DNA of 64,000 bases from the NCBI GenBank assembly GCA_964036295.1, contig OZ038469.1, positions 15,805,591 through 15,869,590 on the forward strand. Reading direction: 5' to 3'. Under the pieces are notes generated by a model that worked only from the letters and a program-made list of their open reading frames with translations, was not told the origin of the DNA and did no database searches. The translations under genes and the position numbers were made by a program. This DNA is from Plumapathes pennacea (taxonomy: Eukaryota; Cnidaria; Anthozoa; Antipatharia; Myriopathidae). Position 1 is the first letter of the stretch, and each line of letters begins with the position of its first letter. Shown piece by piece: positions 24,134-38,347 of the stretch.

Positions 24134-27100
24134 CTACACCTTGCTGTGTTTGTAGCAAAACATGCGGGTCAGCACGCTCATGATGGCCTCGTGTTGATCT
24201 TGTGAGAACATTCCAAACTGAACTTGAAAAGCGAGGTCTCCTGTAGGGAAAAAAAGGCACATATCAGTCACAACCACTCAGTCCTCGATAAAAAAAGACT
24301 GACTGAGGATTTGTCAGTATTTGAAAAGGGCAACACTCGCCATGAAAGAATTTTTAGTCCTCAATAAAAAGCACTGAATGAATATCTACTATAGCCGGGT
24401 GTTTGAAAACGACGACGCAGGACGGCGAGCACATACAATTAGCACTGCAACAGCAGATGCATTCTGTGTACATAACGTTGAATATAGATCAGGTGAACGG
24501 CAAATCGCAGCCAACATAATGCTCAAACTCCTGGGTTCAAAATGTTTGTTTGGGTTGTTTTAGCCTGCAATGCAGGCGTTACCGTTCGTTACCGTGCGTT
24601 TCAGACGAGTTCCCGTTCTTTTCACGTTAATTTCCATAGCTTTTGCCTCACCCCATTCCTACTCCCGAACAAAAACTCGCCCTGAACTTAAACGGCAACG
24701 CCTGCACTGCAGACTTGGGTTGTTTGCGTCACTCATACACTCGGATGGCCCTTAGTTTTACAAACACGTACAGCACATGGTCAATTTTAGACAAAGAATT
24801 CGACAGACCTTTGCTCTTGCCGCCTTTCTTGTAGTCTTCATGTCGTCGACAGTAAACCTAAAACAAGCGAATTGCGAACAGTGAGTTAGGCTTAGAGCCG
24901 TTTTCGGATGACTATCGAAAACCAAATCCACAGCAAGTACACCGCCAATCACAGAGGCTGTAAAAATGCTTTCAACCAATCCGAAGCACAAAGTGTCGCA
25001 ACGACTTTTGACCACGATTGTAGATACACGGAGAATATCTTCGCTCTGTTTATACCTTTCCCTCGAATATATCCTTCAGCGGCCTTTTCATTTCCCACAC
25101 CGAGTGTTCCACATGTTCAATGGTCAGGTCTTCTATGCGTCTGATATGGAGACACGCACTAATTATTATTTATACAAATAATTTATATAAACTCTCACTT
25201 CGATCTGTATGTGTTTTCGATGTGATTCATATAGCGTCCCTCCACACCACGCTGAACAAATTTCTAAGAAGACGTATATTTATGTTTTCCTATACTGAGT
25301 CCGGCAATAACAGTTTGGAAATAACAAAACTGCGCGTTCCAATCCAATATGGTCGACACATTTGATAAACAAGAGGAGCGCAAAGGCGTATGGGCTTGTT
25401 TTCAGTGTGCATTTGGCTGAGTGAACTATTTCGAATTTGATGATTAGAAAGTCAAGAAGTGTAACCCAGGGTGCCAGAGGTTTCTCGCTCTCGGAAGCTC
25501 CAAGCTGCGCGGCCGCGTAGGGCTGGGGGCGAAACCACGGGCGGCGGAGTGATGCCTGTGATATCAGGTACATACCTTACACCGTTGAAATCTAGTTTAC
25601 TATCCTCGATCGTGATTGGTTCAACAGGACTTGAGTGCAGTTCTTCACTGTTTTCATGATGCTCACCTGAAATAGCAATCAGTAAAAAGTGACCTACATA
25701 TAATAACCTAAACATTTGAAAACTACCGCAAAATTCAACAATTAAATATGACCCTCAATACACGGGCCAAACAAAGTTTGAAATAATCCATTTCTCCCTC
25801 ATTCAGCACCAAATGAGTGTCAGGCTACGTCCACTCTAATGCGTTTTAAAAAACATTTGTTTTCATAAACCTCCCTTTTCGCCCTTCCACACTAATCCTC
25901 CGTTTTCGAGGCGCCCGTTCACACGAATTCGTTTTCATTTGAAAAACGCATCCGTTTTCGAAAGCCTCCACTTTAAGAACCGTTAATTTTTGAAAACCTC
26001 CGTTTTCAAGTTATCGTTTAGTGTGGACGGAAAGCAAAAACGCATGAAAAAGTATGCGTTTTCAAACGAAAACGAGTTAGTGTGGACCCCCAAGAGTGAT
26101 CAACTTCAATTTTCTCCTTCAATTTCTCACCAAAGATATATCATTACAGTATGGAGAAGTTGGCTTTTGATTGCTTGCTTAGATGACAGCTGATTAAGTA
26201 TTAATTCTCCCCACATCTCTCACACATTTTCTTCTTGATTGGTTGGGAGAATCTTCACTTTGAACTTGGGAGTGAACGGGTTAATCTCGTACCTTCCAAA
26301 ACGTCTGCCCTGCCTTCGCGCGTCTTTTTGTCCGGCTTCAAACCATCCGTTTCTTCGATGAGTACATTTTCGGATCTCGCGCTATTCAACGAGGATTGCT
26401 TCTGTTTTCCGTCACTGGCCGAAGCAGTATTTTTACTCTTGAGAACTTTCGTCTTCCTTGTGTACGCTAATTTATTCAAATTATGCAATCTTCGTTTCTT
26501 TGGAGCTGGGTTCGTTTTTTGCTCTTCAAAATCTTGTAGGTCTGAGCAGTTCGCAACTTCCTCATAACGTTCTCCATTCGCATTGTTTTGGGAGCGAGTC
26601 CTGTCACCGAACCCTTCCAACTTTTCCTGCTTTCTTGATTTTTTCGACTCACTTCTGTTAGACTTTCCAGATTGTCTCTCTTCGCGGTCGGAGTCACTGT
26701 CCTGCCTACGTCTCTTCTGCGCAGTCATCGTTGATGACACGTTAGTCCTGTTGTTGGTCTCAGCAGGAATTTCCCCGGGGCTTTTCGTGGCTACAGTCGT
26801 AGAACCACGTGCATCTGCGTTAGCTGTTGAACACGACGAGAGGGCCTCTTCGTTCTCACGTACCGCTCGCTCAGATTCAGCAGACGTCATTGGTTCAACA
26901 GGCGCGCTGTTCCCGTCATCCTTCATACGCCTAGTTCTTTAACATAACGTAAACATTCTCAGATAATGCCAAGATTCAGGAGACTGGGCCCGAATTTCGG
27001 TGAATCTTAAGTCATTTTCTAGTTTCACATCGTATCTTTGGATTGCCTCAATCGGCCATCCGACCGTTTAATAAAAAAGCAGCTACGTCGCGCAACTCTA

Positions 27101-30100
27101 TCCGCGTGGAGCCAGATGAACAAAAACCAAAATCTGTTTCAACAACCTGAATATTTCAAAGCATATATATTACACTAACACTCCTGTACCAGGCAACATA
27201 TATATACATACATGCTCTGTAACGTTTGCTTCTTTTTTCTGGCGGACTTTGTAACTTGAGCGTCAGTGTGAAAGTACTTGCTGATGTCCGTAGGAGCTTT
27301 CGTGGGCTCCTTGTGTGAATACTGTCCTGAGGTGCGCTGAAAGTGTAAACATTTTTTTGCTAAACTCATTTGAGGGTCATGAATATATAGTTATATTTAG
27401 ATATTAAATGTAACTCTCAATAAAAAAGAGTTTGTTATATTGGCCGCTACCTGTGCTCCATCGAAGTCATTGGAATGTTGGCGTACCGTCACGATCAACT
27501 TCTCCGGTAGAAATGTAAGACTAGCAAAGCCACCACCTATAAGAAAAAAATAAGAGTAAAAATAAATAAAAATAAAAAATAAAAATAAAAAAATAAAAGA
27601 AAGAAAGCAAACCCCATAGAAACGAGATTCAAAAATGATCAATCGCCGTTTTCCAAGTAGTAGACTTAACAATAAGGACTCAGTGTGCACACGTTGCTTC
27701 GATGTACATCAGATTTAGAGAACAAACAAAGCTATATTCTTGGACAAACTGTTTGAGGAACCTCGTCTGGTTCGTTCCCAATTAGCTTGCAAAAGCTCAA
27801 TACATTGACATTTATTCAGTCTCCCCTCGGTTCCGATTCAGTGTTGCGTGGTGTAGAAATATTACGGAAATCCAGTATACTGAACATTTCGAACTTGCAT
27901 CTGATCATACAGCTGTATACTTCCACAACAAGAAAGGCGCCCAACTTTTCTACGTAGTGACCTTCCCATTTTCCCTTGCAATCTGATCCTTCAACACAAT
28001 GCATATCATTTTTTGCACTATTAGCTCAAACATTGTACCGAGAAAATTGACGACTGCGGATTCTCCGCCATTTTCTTTGGATTTTCTGTCATTTTATGGG
28101 GATCTTTTACTCTACTTTGTTGGTTGCGAGACGTACCATCATCACAGGAACAAGTTCCTAGGGACCTTCGGCATGCTCTACACTAACCTGAACAATTTTT
28201 GGCATTTGATAATCCACACTCCGCAGGACTGTTTAAGATATTTGGCCCACTCTTTGGCTTCTTCAAATCTATCAGCTTAAGAGTCAAAACATTTTCAAAC
28301 AGTGTATCAGCAAACTTTTAAAACACTACGACAACGGCAGCAATACTGGGGAGCAATGAAAAATGAACTTCATGTTCCTTGGGCGTTTTGGGGGGTTCTT
28401 TATTTTCCGTTCTCTGTGTGCGTGGTTTTTACGAGGTTTTTCTAATCATGTCGCTTAATTCTTTTGTTGTGCAATTTGTTTCGTTTCACATTTGCAAACA
28501 CTCTCTACACAAAGCGACATGCACACAGACACACATGCACCAACCATTAACCCTTTCACTCCCAAGCTCAAAATACAAATTCTCCCAACCATAAAACAAG
28601 GAAATATATGAGGGATGAAGAGAGAATTTATGTTTTAATCAGCTGTCATTTGAGCAAGGTATCAAATGCCAAATTCTCCATACTGTATGATATATCTCTG
28701 GTGGGAGATTGAAAAGAGAAAATTGAAGTTGATCACTCTTGAGTGTGAAGGGGTTAACAACACACCAAACTAATACACTACACCACACCACATGTCATCA
28801 TACCTTCTGGGATCGTGTGAGAAGAAGCTCCTTTGAATTTCTTTTCTTGAAGAAATACTCAGCCTGGAAATCTTCATCTACAGGCAGAAAATAAGGCATT
28901 ATGACTATACAGAGAGAGAAACTGGAGATTGACGCTGGACAGCCCATTTTGGCAATTGGAGGATCAAAGATACTCAAAGCAAACCTTTGATGGTGCCTTG
29001 GTTTGCCTGCACCCCCTTAGTGGCTGTAGTTACACCAGAGAGCAGTCTGGCCAAAATCACATCTTGAAGTTTCATGAAGACTTTCTGAAATGCATGAAGA
29101 CAGAGGATAAGTGTAATTTTAAAATAAAACCACTGTCACAGTTGTCTCCAGGATTTTGGGAGAAGTAAGGAAAAGTTGGAAATTATGACTTGAGTTACCA
29201 GCAGATAAATTTGATTGGGCCTTCACCTTAGCTCTAAGTTTCAGCTTACCAAATATACCTCCTCCCCCCACCCCCAGAAGGCAATTTGCTCATTAACTGT
29301 CAGCCCAGACCTGGGGATGGCATCTCTGCATCCATACTGGCTGTATCAAATCTCCTTATCTAATGTCAAGAAAATATGTATAAGTTGCATTGGGAGAATT
29401 TAGAATTTAACAAACTCAATTTTTAGAAACAGTTCTGTAGATCAACAACCAGCTTCTCCATTCAAAGCATTCACAGAAGCTTAGAAACTGACAGGAGAAC
29501 ATTAGCTTTGATCAGGGTGTGTTAGGCTGACTCACTGTGAATTCATGCCCCTCTGCAGACCAGGTGGACTTTTGAGTCTTCAATGAGTGGTTGTCCTGTC
29601 TGTGAAGCTCTATCATGATGACCTTCTTCTTGTCAACCTGAGAATAGATGAGAAAGACCTGAAATCCTCCCAACCTGACCTGAACAAAATGTGCAAATGA
29701 TGTTGGGAGAATTTATAGTCTAATCAGCTTGAGCCTGAGTATCAGGCTCTCACAGGGGAGGAGGGTAAGTGAATTAGAGTCTCATAATCAGGTTGTACCA
29801 AGCTAAAAGCTTGAAACAAGCAAGAGATCAACTGCCATTTTCTCCATACTGAAAGCTCTCACATATATGAAGGGTTTTCATACAGACTGCAAGACTCTCA
29901 CTCTTGACATAAGTGAAATTAAACTCTCTATACAGCTGCCTGTGACTATAATGTTCACATCGAAAAGAGAATATCTGATCATCACTCTTGGAGATTTTTC
30001 CTTTCACTCCTGAGAGTAATTTATCTTGCATTTTTTTCCAGTTCCTCGCTAAGGATATATCATAGAATTTGGCAATTCTGAAAGATTACAAAACCCAGAT

Positions 30101-30188
30101 ATTCTGGCACATTTAATATGCATTTGTGTCAAGGGTGTTCGTTAAGCCAGTAAGACTTCACGTAAATAGTTATTATGAATATTATGTG

Positions 30189-30239
<51 letters not shown>

Positions 30240-30492
30240 CTCATGCCATGTGAGTTTATTTAATGCAGGTCATTGTAGAGAAAATTTGGCGTTCCCTTTT
30301 AGCAAATTAAGTCTGATTGGATTAAACAATATTTAGTATGTAGTTCGTGATCGATATGGTGAAATGGCCTTCAGCTCGTCAAAGCAAACCGAACGTGTCA
30401 TCATAATGATATTGTCTACTTATGTGGTATAAGCCTTTATTGGGTTGACCTACCTGAAGATAAAGGGTCCTTTTTCTTGCTTTTCCTGCCAT
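24134..30492 (-). CDS. SLX4IP: SLX4IP-like nuclear genome-maintenance protein
   Basis: Eleven minus-strand exons keep one frame: 30454-30492 (ATG), 29536-29637, 28985-29084, 28804-28877, 28188-28275, 27451-27536, 27212-27336, 26293-26930, 25581-25666, 24809-24857, 24134-24240; about 497 aa. The first third matches the order of human SLX4IP landmarks as I recall it: VIMIELH, STWSAEG, a helix FTKVFMKLQDVILARLL, FQAEYFFKKRNSKE and FASLTFLPEKLIVTVRQ. The long exon 26293-26930 encodes a disordered, basic, serine-rich nuclear region (QKRRRQDSDSDREE, APKKRRLHN). VLIEETD and ITIEDS look like SUMO-interaction motifs. In mammals SLX4IP binds the SLX4 nuclease scaffold. The short C-terminal exons are the least certain part. 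It shares a divergent promoter with the RAB15-like gene. Confidence 0.6.
24562..24716. repeat. MITE with TAGCCTGCAATGCAGGCGTT ends
   Basis: TAGCCTGCAATGCAGGCGTTACC and GGCAACGCCTGCACTGCAG are inverted. The element lies in the last part of SLX4IP. Confidence 0.6.
25822..26089. repeat. MITE rich in CGTTTTC, ends GTCCAC/GTGGAC
   Basis: The left end GCTACGTCCACTCTAATGCG and right end GCGTTTTCAAACGAAAACGAG...TAGTGTGGACC are inverted, and internal motifs (CCGTTTTCGA, TTAGTGTGGACGG) are repeated on both strands. In an SLX4IP intron, directly abutting the next MITE. Confidence 0.65.
26088..26284. repeat. CACTCCCAAGAGTG-type MITE beside an SLX4IP splice donor
   Basis: Begins CCCCAAGAGTGATCAACTTC and ends GAACTTGGGAGTGAACGGGTT. 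The intron's 5' splice site (minus strand, GT at 26292-26291) is only about 8 bp away. Confidence 0.7.
28547..28757. repeat. CACTCCCAAG-type MITE, complete, in an SLX4IP intron
   Basis: TTAACCCTTTCACTCCCAAG at the left, and GATCACTCTTGAGTGTGAAGGGGTTAA at the right. Orientation is opposite to 26088-26284. Confidence 0.75.
30190..30235. repeat. (TA)n microsatellite
   Basis: About 22 uninterrupted AT dinucleotides inside SLX4IP intron 1. Confidence 0.95.
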
Positions 30493-30756
30493 TGTACATA
30501 CTTAAACCAAACTATCACGGAAATGAAACAAACAAGCACGGAACCAAGTTAAGCGAGCTCGCCGCCATTTTGAAAGTCCGTGAACAACCTGGGACCGAGT
30601 TATTTAAAAATGGCGCGACGAGCTGCTGCGGAGTGTCACAAGCAAACAGGACATAAATATTTCAAACGCAGCGTATTTGAACCACCGGCATCTGTGTCGA
30701 TCGACACAAGAGCATTCTAATTAGTTCATTAGTGGACATCTTACATTCTCAAGAGG
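30493..30756. promoter_or_regulatory. Divergent promoter of SLX4IP (-) and RAB15-like (+)
   Basis: Only 264 bp separate the two start codons. It contains CGCCGCCATTTTG at 30561-30573 and its mirror AAAAATGGCGCG at 30606-30617, both close to the YY1 consensus and pointing towards opposite genes. Shared bidirectional transcription is inference. Confidence 0.5.
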
Positions 30757-33700
30757 ATGGCTAAGAGTTATGATTATCTGTTCAAGATTCTTCTGATCGG
30801 AGATTCTGGTGTTGGCAAGACTTGTGTTTTGTGCCGCTTTGCCAGCAACGAATTCAACAACTCTCACATATCGACGATAGGTTCGTATCATAAACAACAT
30901 CTTAATTTGCCTGATGGTTTATCTTTCACACTGGTGAGGTCTTTTTCGTCCAATGGATTCCACTGATGAGGGCTTGGCGAAATCTGATCATTTCTTCAGG
31001 AATTGACTTCAAGATGAAAACGCTCATCGTAGATGGAAAACGGATTCGAGTGCAAATGTGGTACGTATCATACATATCTTTCTTATGGCGTTGTTATTTT
31101 ATGAACTTGAGTATTAATGGTTGAAATGCCAATCGGTCAAATTGTTTAGGTATGTATTCCCTACTCATATATATTTGTACGTGTTGGAGTCATGGCGATC
31201 CATATCGGACGACAGAGCATTCGCGAATTTTTTCCTGCTTTACTCATTTCTGGTGATTATCCCAGTTAATTCATTTGCTGTTAACTCGCACAAAGCCTGT
31301 TTGAACAGACATCTTGTTGTTGTCTGCGAGCGAGTGTGTGCGCCTGTCGCAAAAGTTAACAATACACGTCACATCTGTTCATGTATTTCGAGAGTTTGTT
31401 TTTCATTTGAATAAATGACGCACACTATGGTCATGAAGATTTTGTAGAGGGTTTTTCTTTTCTTACTAAAAGTATCATATTCAACACTGACATACAGCTA
31501 TTTGGTCATATTAGAATACTACATCGAACAAAACAAGCGCGCGTTAATTAGCTGCTCTGAGTTCTCATAATAATCGATTTCCGAAATCGTACATTATCAA
31601 AAAGGCGGGACAGTACGCGGCATCTATATGCTTTCTGTTGGAGTTTTCGTCTAACAACGAATTAATTAGTCAAGTTATTTATGTAAACAGCTAGTCCAGT
31701 TGCTTCGATCCCGTCAACTACTTAACTGCATAATCTGGATCTCTCGGCCTTCGGCATAACTGACCCATATACTGCAAAGCTATTAATATTCTTTAAAAAC
31801 TCCTTAACATATTTTAATCATTTATTTAGGGTAATATCTGCATGTTCATTCCTGCATAGGCGGTAAATATTTATGCGCAGATCTGATTACTGAGATGAGA
31901 AATGTACAGTGAACAATTCTGAAAACGTAATTGCTACATGGAATTTAATTAAATAATCGTAATGCTTCCAGGGGAATTAGTCTCGAGCGATTACGATTTA
32001 GTAATTGAATATATATAATTATTATATGTCAAATATGAGCTTGAAAGGAATTCGAGAGATTGTTGTTATAAACAGTTTTATTTCACAGTATTTTCGATTA
32101 AAGCTATCATGATTTTGCATTTTATAGTAAATTATGCTGGCTTTTTTTCCCACTTTGATCAGTGAAATATTTTTTCCATAGGGACACAGCAGGTCAAGAG
32201 AGATATGAAACAATAACAACCCAGTACTACAGAAGAGCTCAGGTACAGAAGGCATGCTGTCAATCAATCACAACACATTTTGAACCAGCTACATATCGAT
32301 CTTGAAAGAGCAATTTCTCCCATAGGAATTGGGGACCAAAGGTCCAAATATTTGGAAAAAGGTGTTTTTGATAAACTATCTGAAAGAGATATTCTTTCAT
32401 TGATGCAGCTGTTAACTTATTACATTCTTGCTTATTATTTAATAATCAGTATTGTTATTATAACTATTCTTATTTCCAAAATGTAAACATATATTTTTAC
32501 AGGGAATTATTTTGGTTTATGACATCACACGAGTGGAAACTTTTAACAACATGAGAAAATGGCTGCGATATGTGGATGAAGTAAGTGACCCATTCAGGGC
32601 ACAATATTACAAGTAGTCTTATAACATTGAGGACAATATTGAATGAGTGTAAAGTACTGTTATCTGATGATTACTAATAACATTATGTAACAAGTAAGAG
32701 TAAATTATTATATAATATCACAATAATTAACTGATGCTTTGTCCAATGTTATTGCATTGATCTTTAACTGCTTGTTTATTTATTTATTTTTTTTATTTTT
32801 TGCAAAATTTGTAAATACATTAATAAGTACTCAGTTTTGTCACATTATTTTGAACTCATGTGCAGCATGCCAACAGTAATGTAACAAGATTACTTCTGGC
32901 CAACAAATGTGACATGGAGGACCAAAGAAGAGTATGGCAAGAGCAAGGAGAAAGGGTGAACAGATTTTTGTCAACTCATGTAATTATAGCAGTCCTAGCT
33001 TGCAGAACCAGGAACTGTTGTTATCAAATCTACGTTGTGAGCAGATGCCCGAAAGATAAAGTTTTGAAGAGTACAGTAAAAGTAATATATTTAAGTTTTT
33101 GTCCACTCACCACCTTAAAAAATCAATTATCAACACCTAATAAATGTTGTACTTTTGGATTTGTTTCTAGGAAATGCTAGCTGCTGATCTAATATTCTTT
33201 CAATATTGTAGTAAAGGACAAATACATCTTATCATTCAGCTGACCTGACTCTTAGTGTCTTTGCTTTCAGCTTGCTGCAGAGAAGGGTATCAAACTCTTT
33301 GAAACAAGTGCACTTTCAAACAGGAATATAGACGAGGTATTTTCTAGACTTACAATGCTATTTTATGCTACTGCATTATACCTAATTTTTGTATGCACAA
33401 TTAGCTGTTCCTGTAGTTATAAGAAACAATACAATTATACATTTCAAAGACTATACTGGCACTAAAATATTGTCTCTTCTACATAATTATACTGGATGAC
33501 CCCTGGGGCCCCTATTTGGTTGTGGAGCTTCCCTAGCTCCCTCTTATGGCCTTCCCTTAGCTAATCAATAACAATAAAATATCGTTTCAATCTGTAATTA
33601 TGTCATTAATTTTCTGCTGCAGGCATTTACAGAAATCTGCAGACAAATTCTACATACAATTAATAGCAGTCAAGTGAGTATTTTAAATCCAGTCTGTTTT

Positions 33701-33891
33701 ATATTTTATGGCTAGTCCTGATTATTGTTTAATAATAATTTATTAATAATTATTGTTATCCATTTTCTTCAAATATTTTTCTCCCTCTTCAGAATGGCAC
33801 TGGTACAGATATAAATACAAGTTCAAATGCAGTTATTCTGGATACGAAGAAGGAAGTCCTCGATAGAAACTCTGGCTGCTGCAGTTCCTAG
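30757..33891 (+). CDS. RAB15: RAB15-like small GTPase
   Basis: Membrane-traffic GTPase. Eight exons: 30757-30880, 31000-31060, 32182-32242, 32503-32580, 32866-32955, 33271-33336, 33623-33673, 33793-33891; 209 aa. G motifs are complete: P-loop GDSGVGKT, switch I HISTIGIDFK, switch [19 protein letters not shown], and ETSA. The C-terminus GCCSS gives a double-cysteine prenylation site near the end. [29 protein letters not shown] and TQYYRRAQ are closer to RAB15 than to RAB8, RAB10 or RAB13, which have ISTIG without the SH and YYRGA in place of YYRRA; the RAB8/10/13 group is the main alternative. RAB15 acts on recycling endosomes in vertebrates. Confidence 0.88.
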
Positions 33892-35082
33892 CTCTAATCA
33901 AAATAATTATGAGTTGTTTTCAGTCAGGGAAGTGTGGCGGAAGTTGTGTCTGTTACCCTGGGACTACCGGACATTCCAGTTGGACTGTCTAGTAGATTTT
34001 CCTGATAACTGGCTCTGCTTGAACTTATCTGGGCTACCATGTCCTGCCTACAACATGTGAAAGGATAAATTTAATTATTGTCTTAAACATTCAATGTTAA
34101 TTTATAGACCGATGTAAAATTAGCTAGAGTAACCAAACAAGAGAAACGTAGCCTGGACAACTGCAGGAGAGAAAGTTTTTTGTGGTGTACTTGCCAAGAA
34201 ATGCCACCTTGTCCAGTAATAGGAGCATAATACATAGCTGACCATTACAAGGATGCTGCTGTTATTCTGCAGTTCACAAGTCGCAAGTCAGCAGACTTTC
34301 TCTAAAATCTGCATCCATAGTATCTGTGGAATACCTGACCTCAATAGAAATTCATGTGTCAGTTGTTGGCATGACAACTTCAATGGCAACATGCAAGAGA
34401 GAAAATCATTGTTATCTGTGTACAATGCAGTTTAAAACATTGATACCAAGTTCTGGTATTTTATCAGTAGTTACAACACAGACTTTATAATGTACTCTGG
34501 GTGGCCAGAGGTAACCTTTTTGTTTGCATTATTATCCTACTGTCAAGCCCTTCTCCAAGAAAAATAACCTGAGGGAGGTGGCCTGATCCTGGGTTATTTA
34601 GGCATGAAAATGTTCTCATGGATCTGTTAGAGATTGTTGGTGATTTTGAGCAAGAATCTATTGCTGGTAATAGACATTCCTTCAGAGGAAAATTGGACTT
34701 ATGTTACTATTAACAAGCTCACTATTTTTAGATCTCCCTATTTTTAGATCTCCCATTTGTAATAAGAAATATGCAATACTTACTCAGATAGTTCTTTTTC
34801 AGTAACTCATTCTCAGTACACCAGCCCGGAGAATTTTTTTGCAAAATATTAGTATTGGTATCTTTTATGTACGATTTTGTACAGAACTGTTTTTATCACT
34901 GCAGGAATAGAGGCTTGTAAAGAATTAAATATATTATATAAAATTACTATCCTATTGATGTTTTGTATTTTCACACAACTTGTGTTCATGACTCAGCATC
35001 AAACAGGTTATTCAGAACCAAGAAAAACATATCAGAGGTTTCAGCAGTTTTACACTTTATTGCACAAGAACACAATATTCAA
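33892..35082. other. 3' UTR region of RAB15-like gene, convergent with FAU
   Basis: No coding exon is seen. FAU's poly(A) signal (AATAAA on the minus strand, 35056-35061) lies at the right end. Near 34729-34752 a short direct repeat of TATTTTTAGATCTCCC occurs. Confidence 0.4.
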
Positions 35083-36563
<1,481 letters not shown>

Positions 36564-36682
36564 CTCGACGAATCTACAATCAATGTACACCAAGAACTAT
36601 GAAGAAACCTTCGAAACCATCAAAATGGCCTAAATAGCTTCCACAGGCAGTTTTTGAGACGAATTTCTGAGTGTACCTTACC

Positions 36683-36836
36683 GGAATTACACGTGGTGGT
36701 GCAACAAAATTCAAGAGGAATCCCAAGCGCACCGCGCACCCATTTTTGCGCATCACGAGCACAAGGCACGCTGGGATACGTTTTCGCGCGGGTGGCCCTG
36801 GGGTCAAGTTTTCAAAATGGGGGTCAAGTTTTCAAA
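36683..36836. promoter_or_regulatory. Ancestral FAU-MRPL49 bidirectional promoter
   Basis: The segment between FAU's inferred non-coding exon and the MRPL49 relic. Its right part (AAATTCAAGAGGAATCCCAAG ... GGGATACGTTTTTGCGCGGG) is duplicated before the intact MRPL49 (41288-41506), which indicates that the promoter was copied with the gene. Here GGGGTCAAGTTTTCAAAATG is tandemly duplicated, giving an extra ATG in another frame. Confidence 0.55.
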
Positions 36837-37890
36837 ATGGCGGCCAAAACGTGCAGTTTGTGCCGAAGAACCTTCTTCTGCAGTACTTTAAAGTGTCAGT
36901 TATGGCCCCCAGCTCTCGTTATTCACTCTGTGTGGAAGGCGTCCAAATTGAATACCAACTGCAAGGTTCAGCATAGCTCAAGATTTGCTGTTGAAATGGC
37001 CTTTCGACAGTGATGAAAGACTGTCGAAAGCGTGTTGAAGATATATTTAAGTCACGTAAACGCTTCAACAACAACAGTAATCATGTTATTTGTAGTTATG
37101 CATTGATCAATTCCAGCTGTTACCATCAAATCCACTACAACCCACTACCCCCTCCCCCCTCCATGCTTCCATGGTGAAGCTGCTTGATGTCTGGATCCAG
37201 CTGCCCAACTCTCCCACATATGTGTTTCTTCCTTTAAATAATAATGACATAAAAATGCCACTTCTTTTTTGGCAAAACTTAGCTTGGGGAGCTTATAAGT
37301 TTCAGCTGACCAATCTTCCCCACACCCATAAAGGCCACATTCTCAACTGAGTGGTGCCCAAACCCCTGGCCTAAATCTCTGACCAAAAAGGATTTATGAC
37401 CCATCAAATATTTCCTCCCGCGCGTGATTGGTAGAATCGTGACACGTGACCGAATAACGTCCGCTCGTGAGCGGACGTTATCAGCGAATAACCCCCGCCT
37501 GGCGAACTAACGCTGTTTATTGACAATATCCGAACACAGTTCTATTTATTTAGTCACAAAAATCATTACAAGATGACTACTGAGGAGGACAGCAATTTAT
37601 TGGTCGAAAATGCAGTTCCAGAAAGCATTAAAAAGCTTCACAGTTTCCGCGCCGTTATTTGCACTGCGGGAGGAAATATTTGAAGGATAATAAAGACAAT
37701 AAACTACTTTTGGCTTCGGAAATATGCACAGATAATTGTCCTTGGACATTATCTGTTCATCGAATTCGCTTCTCGGAACAGATAATATCCTCGGACAATT
37801 ATCCGTGCATATTTCCTCGCCAAAAGTAGTTTATTGTTTATATATCAAAATTTGACTGCAAGTGTTAAAAACCGCATTAAGTAATAAAAA
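36837..37890 (+). pseudogene. MRPL49 relic: exon 1, part of intron 1 and 3' poly(A) region only
   Basis: 36837-36920 is about 90 percent identical to exon 1 of the intact MRPL49 (MAAKTC, then FFCSTLK...LWPPALV), but the splice donor AAGGTAAAAA is deleted. Intron-like sequence matching the intact gene continues to about 37381. A transposon-like repeat then replaces exons 2-4 (37409-37842). From about 37843 the sequence again matches the 3' flank of the intact gene (CAAAATTTGACTGCAA...GTAATAAAAATCACACG), including the poly(A) signal AATAAA at 37883-37888. No mL49 can be made from this copy. Confidence 0.75.
37409..37842 (+). repeat. Dispersed repeat with remnant ORF (copy 2), replacing MRPL49 exons 2-4
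   Basis: Matches 8240-8724 from TTCCTCCCGCGCGTGATTGG to CAAAAGTAGTTTATTGTTTA. It carries the palindrome GTCCGCTCGTGAGCGGAC and a large inverted repeat around 37700-37840 (ACTTTTGGCTTCGGAAATATG against CATATTTCCTCGCCAAAAGT). A 36-codon frame starts at the ATG near 37573. Confidence 0.6.
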
Positions 37891-38347
37891 TCACACGAGC
37901 GAAACAATTCAAATTTAAATATTCAATCCGCAAAGAGTCAAGCCCATCACAGTCCCTATTATCGGTCCGATAAAAATTTATTCCAAACGAATTTGGAATT
38001 GATATCCCTGATCAAGCAGCTTTGAAGGCTTTAAAAACAAGCCAAAACCGAGCTTAAACAAATGTGTTTACTTTTTGCGGTAATCGATAAATATGCATAT
38101 ACGGCACAAAAGACTATTAACAAACAACAACAAAAAATGCAATTATAGATGAGGGCTGTGTACGTATGCATGTATCTTAGGAGTTTCCTTGCTGATCAGA
38201 CGATAGTCCACTGGCCTTTTTTTTCGGTCGAAAACCGCGAGATATCGTTTTGCGATTTCCGTGTCAAACCGGCCCACAACTTGGCCTTGTTCAAGCAGAG
38301 GAATTCATTTCTGTGTCATACCTAACGGGAAAATCAACGTAGCGACC

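Noticed and set aside
26235-26942. Plus-strand ORFs of 110 and 119 aa opposite the SLX4IP large exon
   Set aside because: Shadows of the minus-strand exon, whose frame joins its neighbours through consensus splice sites.
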